Notes under the pieces: model-generated
What the model saw: only the letters and a program-made list of their open reading frames with translations
What the model was told of the DNA's origin: nothing
Databases searched by the model: none
DNA from: a virus
IMG/VR virus record: IMGVR_UViG_3300019776_000191
Location: 1 to 30,033 of that record
DNA length: 30,033 nucleotides
Direction: 5' to 3' (one strand)
In this document: positions 6,596-11,719 of the stretch, piece by piece
Layout of the letters: each line of letters begins with the position of its first letter
Numbering within the stretch: position 1 is the first letter of the stretch
Program-made: the position numbers and the translations under genes

Positions 6596-6841
6596 TTACT
6601 GTTGAACAATCGTTGTGAATATTGGCTCGGATAGCGCTAGTCTTTTGTAGTAGTACACCACCATCTTGAGGGCATACTCGGGAACATCCTCGGCGTGGTC
6701 TTGTCCGAAGAAGTGAAGCTCGTACATATCCCAATGCACATACTCATCAACGCCCTTAATGGACTCACCTGTGTGCTCGTCATGCAGGTGGCATCGCAGG
6801 TAGCCCTCTGCGAAGGCTGTCAGTTCGGCGTTTGTTTTCAT
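6596..6841 (-). CDS. Hypothetical protein, 81 aa
   Basis: Begins MKTNAELTAFAEGYLRCHLH, acidic with many aromatic residues (YVHWDMYELHFFGQDH), ending PIFTTIVQQ. Probably a compact helical protein; not recognised. The SD cassette AAGGAGAAGTGAAATG fixes the start, which overlaps the end of the 59-aa gene upstream. The stop lies 11 bp before the next gene's start, inside the next SD cassette. Confidence 0.75.
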   Translation of the reverse strand: MKTNAELTAFAEGYLRCHLHDEHTGESIKGVDEYVHWDMYELHFFGQDHAEDVPEYALKMVVYYYKRLALSEPIFTTIVQQ

Positions 6842-7017
6842 TTCACTTCTCCTTTGGTTATTTCACATAGTTCATTCAACCGTGAGCGCACTTGCTCAAT
6901 CTGATGGCGCACATATGTGCGCTTTTCGATACTGTCGAGGTTGTCTAACACATAGCGCAGTCGTGCCCTCATGTCATCGAGTTCGATGTGCCACTCGTGC
7001 TCTTGTCCTTCGTTCAT
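6838..7017 (-). CDS. Helical hypothetical protein, 59 aa
   Basis: Read directly from the minus strand: MNEGQEHEWHIELDDMRARL continuing as one long charged helix through YVLDNLDSIEKRTYV and EQVRSRLNELCE, then ITKGEVK. The final residues KGEVK are the translation of the SD cassette for the next gene. The whole sequence could be a short coiled coil. The start at 7017 carries the SD AGGAGAAAGCAAATG and overlaps the upstream stop as ATGA; the same arrangement occurs at the other end. Confidence 0.75.
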   Translation of the reverse strand: MNEGQEHEWHIELDDMRARLRYVLDNLDSIEKRTYVRHQIEQVRSRLNELCEITKGEVK

Positions 7018-7229
7018 TTGCTTTCTCCTGTTGAAAATGTTGTGTCTCTGCGGTACTTGCGGTAGTACTCAATGAACAGGCTGTCGAACGCACGCACCAG
7101 CTTCTCCATGTTGGTACTGTCTGCCACATAGAACGCTCGGGCTATGTGCCCTGCGAAGCTGCCGCCTTCCTTCTCCATCTGTTGCGCTGCCTTGTGCAGC
7201 ATGTTGTAGTCCAGGTCTATTGCACTCAT
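7014..7229 (-). CDS. Conserved helical phage protein, 71 aa
   Basis: Begins MSAIDLDYNMLHKAAQQMEK and contains EGGSFAGHIARAFYVADSTN and LVRAFDSLFIEYYRKY. The EGGSFAxxIAxAF...ADSxNxxxLxxAF pattern is one I recall in many small phage proteins, always without a function. The C-terminus TGESK is encoded by the SD cassette of the downstream gene. Start fixed by AAGGAGAAGTGAAATG at 7229, overlapping the upstream stop. Confidence 0.82.
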   Translation of the reverse strand: MSAIDLDYNMLHKAAQQMEKEGGSFAGHIARAFYVADSTNMEKLVRAFDSLFIEYYRKYRRDTTFSTGESK

Positions 7230-7414
7230 TTCACTTCTCCTTCGTTGGTTATCTCCACTACGCTGGGCTCCTCGCCCCAGCACCCATTGCCTCGCTCCAT
7301 CTCTCTGTGCGCTTGGCGCAGGGCTTTCCACTCGGCTTGGTCTTGGCTGTCAGCCTCGACTTCCACATCGGCGTAGTACGACAGGCGTACCCTTACAAAA
7401 TAACGATTGCTCAT
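7226..7414 (-). CDS. Small alpha/beta hypothetical protein, 62 aa
   Basis: Begins MSNRYFVRVRLSYYADVEVE followed by DSQDQAEWKALRQAHREME. The beta-strand then helix pattern with an acidic turn resembles several other small proteins in this cluster. The C-terminus EGEVK is translated from the SD cassette of the next gene. The start at 7414 has AAGGAGAAAGCAAATG. The much longer ORF to 7639 runs antisense-frame through the neighbouring 90-aa gene and is rejected. Confidence 0.75.
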   Translation of the reverse strand: MSNRYFVRVRLSYYADVEVEADSQDQAEWKALRQAHREMERGNGCWGEEPSVVEITNEGEVK

Positions 7415-7431
7415 TTGCTTTCTCCTTTGGT

Positions 7432-7704
7432 TTAGATTGACTCGACACCCATGAGGTGCTCGGCTTGGTCTTCGTACCCTTGCACGAACGCACAGACACA
7501 GGCGTGTTTCCACACCCAGCGTGCTATGTCGCCCGTGTCCCAGTCTCGGGATGTCCCGCCGCCATACCCCATGTGGTTGGCCACCTTGCGCATCGCCCCT
7601 CGCTCGGTGTTGGCGTGTACTTTGAACCGCTTGACCCACGAGTAGTTGGCTTCGCCTCCGTAGGTGTCGGTAACTTCCACAAAATAAATGTTGCTCATCT
7701 TCAT
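7432..7704 (-). CDS. Small alpha/beta hypothetical protein, 90 aa
   Basis: Begins MKMSNIYFVEVTDTYGGEAN, then a strand WVKRFKVHA, a helix ERGAMRKVANHMGYGG, and WDTGDIARWVWKHACVCAFV. The design (SNxYFV.V opening strand, then a helix) is similar to that of the 62-aa gene next to it, so they may be distant paralogues. The first ATG at 7704 is preferred because the SD cassette AAGGAGAAGTGAGATG ends on it; the second ATG two codons later is spaced less well. Function unknown. Confidence 0.78.
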   Translation of the reverse strand: MKMSNIYFVEVTDTYGGEANYSWVKRFKVHANTERGAMRKVANHMGYGGGTSRDWDTGDIARWVWKHACVCAFVQGYEDQAEHLMGVESI

Positions 7705-7715
7705 CTCACTTCTCC

Positions 7716-7952
7716 TTATGCTTGCTCAGTTACAACTCTGCCGTTTTCGTTCAACGACAGCACATAGTCGGGATACTCCACGACCTCGGCACGAGTGGGC
7801 GCAATGTGAATCGAAGCGTCAATAGCCTGCCCATAAAACGCCAACTCTTTGGCCACACATTTGTATGCGTTAATCGCATCACTCTTTTTAGAAAAGCGCT
7901 GGGCTTCCTCAAGTGTGTCGGTGCCGATACGCAAATACCAATAGTTCTTCAT
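7716..7952 (-). CDS. Small alpha/beta hypothetical protein, 78 aa
   Basis: Begins MKNYWYLRIGTDTLEEAQRF, helix AINAYKCVAKELAFYGQ, then strands DASIHIAP and YVLSLNENGRVV. Not a named family to me. The start at 7952 has the SD cassette AAGGAGAAGTGAGATG; the extension to 8090 would run through the two stem-loops upstream. First gene of the alternating-cassette series. Confidence 0.78.
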   Translation of the reverse strand: MKNYWYLRIGTDTLEEAQRFSKKSDAINAYKCVAKELAFYGQAIDASIHIAPTRAEVVEYPDYVLSLNENGRVVTEQA

Positions 7953-7970
7953 CTCACTTCTCCTTAAAGT

Positions 7971-8027
7971 ACCGCCTGAGTCGGCAGGCGGCAGACCGAT
8001 AACTTGCAGACACCATGTCTGCGAGTT
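7971..8027. other. Two adjacent stem-loops in leader between leftward genes
   Basis: CCGCCTG...CAGGCGG (7-bp stem, 6-nt loop) is followed on the plus strand by AACTTGCAGACA...TGTCTGCGAGTT (12-bp arms, one G-T wobble, loop CCA). Both lie between the stop at 8054 and the start at 7952. The second belongs to the CAGACA-N3-TGTCTG family. No T-run follows on the minus strand. Confidence 0.65.
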
Positions 8028-8053
8028 AAAACAAAAGGGCAAGAGGACACCCG

Positions 8054-8881
8054 TCAAGCGGAGTCCTCTCCCGCAAAGAACCCCCGCCACGATGTGGGCA
8101 AGGGCGTGTCATCCGTGGCAGTGTCGATAAGGTGCACGGCTTGGCGCAGTTGCTTGACGCGCAGGGTGAGCGCTTCATAGTCGGAGTCCTGGGCGACAAA
8201 GCCCCCCATGTCCTTGCGCACATCCAGTTCTTGCTCTGCCCTTTTCAAAAGACCTTCGGTTTGTTTCCTCAACCTCATGCGTGTGGTCTCGAACACCGAC
8301 AGCTTCTCTCCGTACTCGTTGACCCTGAACAGCTTGGGTATCGTGCGCTCGTATGGCACCTTGCTTCGCTGTCTGCCACCCTTGGGCATGGCGTTAAACA
8401 TGGCGCGGATTTCTTGCTTCTCTGACTCCAGCACCCAGTCTGTCCAGTGCGTGCCGTTGTTGGGCACACCCATCGGGCGTTTGGATGTTGGCCGCTTGGC
8501 GATGCGGTACGGGCTCTCCAAGGTTTCGGCCAAGCGCTTGGCCACATCGAGAAATTTATCTATTGAATAAGCGTAGGCTTCCAGCGCTTTGATGCGGGGT
8601 GCGCTCGGGCCAGTTTCCACATCCTCGTAAAACGCCTTGCGCTTGGCGGTGTTGAGCAACACGCCCACCACCTTTCGCTCACGCCGTGCAGGGGCAAGCA
8701 ACTCAGACCACAACTCATCGCACACACGCCGCTTGGCATTGGTGGATTTGGCGTGGGCTTTTTGCTCGGCGACCACGCGTTTGATTTCCTCTCGCTGTGC
8801 ATCGGTGAGTTTTCGCAGGGTCAACGCATCTTCAAGCTGCGATGCGGTCAATGCCATGTAGTGTCGGTAACGAAGTTCCAT
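8054..8881 (-). CDS. Basic hypothetical protein, 275 aa
   Basis: Begins MELRYRHYMALTASQLEDAL and is rich in Lys and Arg and in predicted helix (LTDAQREEIKRVVAEQKAHA; FETTRMRLRKQTEGLLKRAE; LTLRVKQLRQAVHLIDTA). A basic, Pro-containing middle part includes KRPTSKRPMGVPNNG and SKVPYERTIPKLFRVNEYG. It could bind nucleic acid, but no catalytic motif is visible and I do not recognise the family. GAGGAA lies about 7 nt before the start at 8881; the ATG at 8917 lacks an SD. It is the first gene after a likely promoter (8929-8934) and the AT-rich segment. Confidence 0.78.
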   Translation of the reverse strand: MELRYRHYMALTASQLEDALTLRKLTDAQREEIKRVVAEQKAHAKSTNAKRRVCDELWSELLAPARRERKVVGVLLNTAKRKAFYEDVETGPSAPRIKALEAYAYSIDKFLDVAKRLAETLESPYRIAKRPTSKRPMGVPNNGTHWTDWVLESEKQEIRAMFNAMPKGGRQRSKVPYERTIPKLFRVNEYGEKLSVFETTRMRLRKQTEGLLKRAEQELDVRKDMGGFVAQDSDYEALTLRVKQLRQAVHLIDTATDDTPLPTSWRGFFAGEDSA

Positions 8882-8928
8882 GATAGTTTCCTCGGGTTGT
8901 GTCACTGCGGTGTGCATGACGAGTGGAA

Positions 8929-8957
8929 ATTATAGGGTGTTTTTTCTAGTTTCTGTC
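8929..8957 (-). promoter_or_regulatory. Leftward sigma-70-like promoter
   Basis: On the minus strand TATAAT occupies 8934-8929. A weak -35-like GACAGA lies 17 bp upstream. Transcription would begin about 45 nt before the ATG at 8881. The -10 is a perfect consensus; the -35 is poor. Confidence 0.55.
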
Positions 8958-9280
8958 CGAAGTATCCGTTAAATTTCCAGTATCCACAGGGGAAGGACAC
9001 TTGCAACGCCAGTGCCCATGCGGGTTTGCCAGTTTCTGTCACTAGGTATATATATATTTTATGTAGAGGACTAGCCAGCTTTAAAGTTAAAAAGAAAAGG
9101 CGGACAAACATATATACACACCCCCCTATATATATAAATATATAAATAAATATATATTATGTGTCAGAAACTGAGACCGCCAGTATCCATGCGGGTTTGG
9201 AGGTGTCTTCCCCCGCAGGATAGTGGAAAAACGCGGCCTAGGTAGTATGTTTCCTGTTTTGAAGCAGGAAACTATGAGAA
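8935..9280. other. Gene-free AT-rich segment with short repeats, candidate replication origin
   Basis: No convincing gene fits here. A block at about 9046-9160 consists largely of alternating T and A with runs such as TATATATATTTT. Around it lie AGTTTCTGNC at 8948-8957, 9031-9040 and inverted at 9163-9172, and CCATGCGGGTTTG at 9016-9028 and 9187-9199 within a longer shared 19-nt context. Repeats flanking an easily melted block are typical of origins; the function is inferred. Confidence 0.45.
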
Positions 9281-9303
9281 CTTGCAGACATGGTGTCTGC
9301 AAG
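9249..9303. other. Pair of stem-loops after a leftward gene
   Basis: GTTTCCTG...CAGGAAAC (9249-9272, 8-bp stem) and CTTGCAGACA-TGG-TGTCTGCAAG (9281-9303, perfect 10-bp stem). They begin just after the stop of the 74-aa gene at 9310. The second is a member of the CAGACA-N3-TGTCTG family. Neither has a strong T-run on the minus strand. Confidence 0.65.
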
Positions 9304-9309
9304 TTGCTT

Positions 9310-9534
9310 TCACAGCAGGGGAAGTTGCACTGGTTGGCAGTTGACCTCAAGCCAGGACTCGAAGGCGGCGTCTGACGCGAAGGACATGGAGCGCAGGGTG
9401 TCACGGTTCTGTACGGACACGATGAGGAAGTCACGCTTGGGGTACTGCGGGTAGTACTCTTGAATGAGCCAGCGGCCAGTGGGCAGGGTGAGGGTGCCAC
9501 GGTCTTTGAGAAGGGGGAAGTGAGTTGAACGCAT
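9310..9534 (-). CDS. Hypothetical protein, 74 aa
   Basis: Begins MRSTHFPLLKDRGTLTLPTG, then RWLIQEYYPQYPKRDFLIV and FASDAAFESWLEVNCQPVQ. Probably a small alpha/beta protein; not recognised. AGGAGAATCAA precedes the start at 9534. The long overlapping ORFs in this area are read-through of non-coding DNA and have no SD. Confidence 0.72.
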   Translation of the reverse strand: MRSTHFPLLKDRGTLTLPTGRWLIQEYYPQYPKRDFLIVSVQNRDTLRSMSFASDAAFESWLEVNCQPVQLPLL

Positions 9535-9604
9535 TTGATTCTCCTGAGTTGAATGGGCAAGATTGCCCCCACAACCCACGCTTGGCATGGGCTGGGAGAG
9601 TGCC

Positions 9605-9793
9605 TTACTTCCAAACAGTTGTGCCAACGCCTGACGCACCGAAGTGCTCGACTGTGTACTTGTAGCCGTTTTGCTCGGCTTTGGTGGCCAGTTCGATGGC
9701 CAGCGTGCGTGCTCTTTGCCAGTCGTTGCCTTGGGTTGCGTAAGGGAACACGCGGATTTGTTTGTTGTCGTGGAAAACTGCGTAGCAGAACAT
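9605..9793 (-). CDS. Hypothetical protein, 62 aa
   Basis: Begins MFCYAVFHDNKQIRVFPYAT, then helix WQRARTLAIELATKAEQNG and strand YKYTVEHFGASG. This beta-beta-alpha-beta layout is similar in size and order to the other small proteins of the left arm. CGGAGTTTCACC is the SD for the start at 9793. About 85 bp separate it from the upstream gene and contain a CAGACA hairpin. Confidence 0.72.
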   Translation of the reverse strand: MFCYAVFHDNKQIRVFPYATQGNDWQRARTLAIELATKAEQNGYKYTVEHFGASGVGTTVWK

Positions 9794-9863
9794 GGTGAAA
9801 CTCCGTTGGACAAGAAAAGAAACAGCAGCGCACCCTCTCGGGCAAGCCGCTGGGAAAAACTCG

Positions 9864-9878
9864 CAGACAAACTGTCTG
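9864..9878. other. CAGACA-AAC-TGTCTG hairpin
   Basis: Perfect 6-bp arms with a 3-nt loop, touching the stop codon of the 144-aa gene (9879-9881). On the minus strand it is followed by CGAGTTTTTCCC, so this member could act as a weak terminator. Confidence 0.6.
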
Positions 9879-10313
9879 TCAGTCTGCTTTGAGTTGCATC
9901 GTGGTGAAGCGGCGCTTCTCGGCGGCAGACAGGGCTTTCCACTGGTCGAACAGCTTGGACACCTTGTCGGTCTTGCCACTGGCCTTGATGGGCTTGCGCT
10001 CGGCCTGCACATCGTCAAAGATTTTGCTCAGTATCCGAGTGACTTGTCGCTCGTATTTGTTGCCGTTGCCAAAGGTCACGCCACGCTGTCCCTCGTAGGC
10101 CAAGGCCATGGCACCCTTGCGAACCTCGGCGATGTAGAACACCACGAATGGCCGAGCCGTGGTCTTGTCCGCAATGCCCAGCTCAATGAGCTTGGCCGCA
10201 AGGGTCACAGACATACTGTCTGCGAGTGTGAGCGTGGGTTTCACGGCTTGGTACTGGGCATCAGTGATGCCGAGTGCAGTGCGAAGGGAGAGAGCGTTGA
10301 AGGTTTGTTTCAT
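9879..10313 (-). CDS. Hypothetical protein, 144 aa, first gene of the leftward unit
   Basis: Begins MKQTFNALSLRTALGITDAQ and contains LTLADSMSVTLAAKLIELGI, a helical middle with AMALAYEGQRGVTFGNGNKY, and a basic helical end SKLFDQWKALSAAEKRRFTT. Residues 5-45 have the feel of a small helix-turn-helix, so a regulatory role in the early unit is possible but unproved. TGGAGTATCACC precedes the start at 10313, and a likely promoter and stem-loop lie upstream. A CAGACA-N3-TGTCTG element occurs inside the gene at 10208-10222. It is probably the first gene transcribed leftward. Confidence 0.75.
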   Translation of the reverse strand: MKQTFNALSLRTALGITDAQYQAVKPTLTLADSMSVTLAAKLIELGIADKTTARPFVVFYIAEVRKGAMALAYEGQRGVTFGNGNKYERQVTRILSKIFDDVQAERKPIKASGKTDKVSKLFDQWKALSAAEKRRFTTMQLKAD

Positions 10314-10333
10314 GGTGATACTCCAATGAGGAA

Positions 10334-10353
10334 GCCCCGCAAAGTGGCGGGGC
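10334..10353. other. Leader stem-loop of the leftward unit
   Basis: GCCCCGC-AAAGTG-GCGGGGC: a 7-bp GC-only stem about 20 bp upstream of the start at 10313, inside the predicted 5' untranslated leader. It may stabilise the mRNA or control access to the SD. Confidence 0.55.
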
Positions 10354-10389
10354 AAGCACAGCGGCTAAGTCTCCCTAACCGATGCCTCT

Positions 10390-10395
10390 ATTTTA
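10390..10395 (-). promoter_or_regulatory. Leftward promoter, extended -10
   Basis: On the minus strand the sequence is GTGGTAAAAT: TAAAAT preceded by TGG, an extended -10. No good -35 is seen. It lies about 75 bp upstream of the first leftward gene and diverges from the rightward promoter at 10598-10625. Confidence 0.4.
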
Positions 10396-10597
10396 CCACG
10401 AGGGGTAGAACGATAGCTCTAAGAGAGGGGCAAAGCGGCTCAAGAACTGAAACCTTTAGACCCCACCGTACCCCCACCAACCCATATTGAGCAATCGACC
10501 CCGCCCATGTATGAACACTATTCCCCACCCGCTCCAAGCATTTCCTGTAATACTTTTCACTACCCCCATAAATTTTTAAAAAATTTTGCAAAAACCC

Positions 10598-10625
10598 TTG
10601 TCAAACGATTGACAGGTGGTATACT
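10598..10625 (+). promoter_or_regulatory. Main rightward promoter with overlapping inverted repeat
   Basis: TTGTCA (10598-10603), 16-bp spacer, TATACT (10620-10625) preceded by TGG, downstream of an A/T-rich run that could act as an UP element. TGTCAA-ACGA-TTGACA (10599-10614) is a perfect inverted repeat covering the -35 and the spacer, an ideal place for a repressor. A second TATAAT occurs at 10690-10695 without a good -35. Either promoter would transcribe the tRNA genes and the late genes. Confidence 0.65.
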
Positions 10626-10740
10626 GGCCGTGTTGGGAAAGCGGTAACGAGACAAATCGGTAACCGACGCCGTAAGTACCAACAACCTATATAATCCGCC
10701 CATCATGAACAAGTCCTCAGACCTTCCTCCACCCAGAACC

Positions 10741-10819
10741 TCTGGGTGTATTGTCAGCCCGGTAGACGGCCTGCCTTGGAAGCAGGAGGCCGCTGGTTCG
10801 AATCCAGCCACCCAGACCA
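10741..10819 (+). tRNA. tRNA-Pro (anticodon TGG), CCA encoded
   Basis: Acceptor TCTGGGT pairs perfectly with ACCCAGA. The anticodon stem CCTGC/GCAGG encloses CTTGGAA (anticodon TGG, reads CCA). The variable loop is AGGCC, the T-arm is GCTGG-TTCGAAT-CCAGC, and the 3' CCA is encoded. The D-stem is the weak part: TGTC/GACG with one wobble, and four rather than two bases between acceptor and D-stem. The false reading frame MVWVAGFEPAASC on the other strand is the usual shadow of a tRNA. CACCCAGA just upstream (10730-10737) can pair with the 5' end of the tRNA. Confidence 0.85.
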
Positions 10820-10838
10820 AACATCATTGACCGACTAC

Positions 10839-10912
10839 GGTGTCGGTAGTGTAGTGGCAGCACGGCGGATTGTGCCCCCGCCAGCGAGAGTTCGATTCTC
10901 CCCTTCACCCCA
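10839..10912 (+). tRNA. Degenerate tRNA-like element, possibly tRNA-His (GTG)
   Basis: D-arm GTG-TAGTGGCAG-CAC, anticodon region GCGGA-TTGTGCC-CCCGC (anticodon GTG), TTCGATT T-loop and encoded CCA are recognisable. However, the acceptor GGTGTCGG/CCTTCACC has two central mismatches, the anticodon stem has an A-C pair, and one T-stem base seems missing. An alternative fold gives a perfect GGCGG/CCGCC stem with a 9-nt loop. It is either a diverged functional tRNA with an 8-bp acceptor, as in His, or a decaying tRNA. Confidence 0.5.
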
Positions 10913-10916
10913 AATG

Positions 10917-10947
10917 AAAAAATCCCCTGACCGTTGCCAGTCAGGGG
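10917..10947. terminator. Stem-loop with flanking A-run between tRNAs and terminase genes
   Basis: CCCCTGAC...GTCAGGGG, 8-bp stem with an 8-nt loop (10924-10947), preceded by AAAAAAT. Read on the minus strand it is a good intrinsic terminator for transcripts coming from the right. On the plus strand it has only two T after the stem, so rightward transcripts should mostly pass; it may mark the 3' end for tRNA processing. Confidence 0.45.
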
Positions 10948-10989
10948 TTGAAGAGGGGGATAATCACAAACCCCCTGGAGGAGAAGCAA

Positions 10990-11064
10990 ATGAGCAATTT
11001 TGCTTGCTGGCCACAGGCCAACTGGCAACTGCTTGCACACTTACCAAGATTGAGTGTACATTAG
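10990..11064 (+). CDS. 24-codon leader ORF with strong SD before terS
   Basis: Reads MSNFACWPQANWQLLAHLPR then LSVH and TAG. GGAGGAGAAGCAA in front of the ATG is among the best SD sites of the window, although the ORF is tiny. It overlaps the proposed GTG start of terS (11054) by 11 bp in another frame. It may couple translation to terS, or be the true N-terminus of terS if a +1 shift or an indel in the sequence joins them. The peptide matches nothing I know. Confidence 0.45.
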   Translation: MSNFACWPQANWQLLAHLPRLSVH

Positions 11065-11719
11065 CGGCATCGCAGGTTCAAGGGCTTATGCGCGTATGCT
11101 GGATCATTTGATAGACTTTCATCCCCCCGTAGATGTCTACGAACGCAAAGCCGTGCGTGGGCTGGATGCCTCGTCTCCCGAAGAAATCCTGAACGCCCAG
11201 GTCAAGACCACCGAGTGGCTGGAGAGCATGGGCGTTGAGAGCGACCAAAAAGTACTCGAGCAAGCCCAAGCCAGTGCCGCACGCAAAGTGTTCTCCGCGC
11301 TGGCCACCGCACAACCTGTTGCGGAAACCAAACACCAACTCACCCAATTAAAAACCCCAGAGGCGGTACGCCATCTGGTCACCATGCTCTCGGCCTATGA
11401 CTGGGAGTTTGTCGAGCAGGCCAAAGAACTGCGCGGCATGGCGGTGGCCAAGATACTGGAGGAGACAAATCACCCCGACGCACGCATCCGTCTGAAGGCG
11501 CTGGACATGCTGGGCCGTGTCACAGAGATCGGGCTGTTCACCGAACGCATCGAGGTCAAGCGTGCTGACCTGTCCGACACCGAGATCGACCAAAAGATCA
11601 AGGACAAGCTCAACAAATTCATGGGCGTTATAGACGCGGCCGTGATAGAAGACATAGAAGTTAGCACTCACACACCTGCGGCTGATGAAGCTCAACGACC
11701 TGACGCTCTCCCCAACTGA
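11054..11719 (+). CDS. terS: Terminase small subunit
   Basis: DNA-recognition component of the packaging motor. About 221 residues with GTG start: VYISGIAGSRAYARMLDHLI, then YERKAVRGLDASSPEEILNA, a helical middle, and the C-terminal block AVAKILEETNHPDARIRLKA followed by LLGRVTEIGLFTE-type residues (here MLGRVTEIGLFTERIEV). That last block is one I associate with small terminases encoded directly before terL in this kind of phage. It overlaps terL by 35 bp. The start is uncertain: an in-frame TGA precedes the GTG, no good SD is near it, and the next ATG is at 11096. Confidence 0.8.
   Translation: MYISGIAGSRAYARMLDHLIDFHPPVDVYERKAVRGLDASSPEEILNAQVKTTEWLESMGVESDQKVLEQAQASAARKVFSALATAQPVAETKHQLTQLKTPEAVRHLVTMLSAYDWEFVEQAKELRGMAVAKILEETNHPDARIRLKALDMLGRVTEIGLFTERIEVKRADLSDTEIDQKIKDKLNKFMGVIDAAVIEDIEVSTHTPAADEAQRPDALPN

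Noticed and set aside
8902-9111. Minus-strand ORF of 69 aa in the AT-rich region
   Set aside because: No SD at a sensible distance, covers the likely promoter at 8929, and has no recognisable pattern.
9046-9160. AT-rich block as an integration site or attP
   Set aside because: There is no integrase or excisionase gene in the window and no tRNA-derived core here, so an attachment site cannot be supported.
9126-9845. Minus-strand ORF of 239 aa
   Set aside because: It crosses two shorter genes with proper SDs in another frame and starts without an SD; the amino-acid composition is random-like.
10560-10820. Minus-strand ORF of 86 aa with VAGFEPAASCF
   Set aside because: This is the known false ORF produced by the antisense of a tRNA T-arm and acceptor; the tRNA-Pro lies at the same place.
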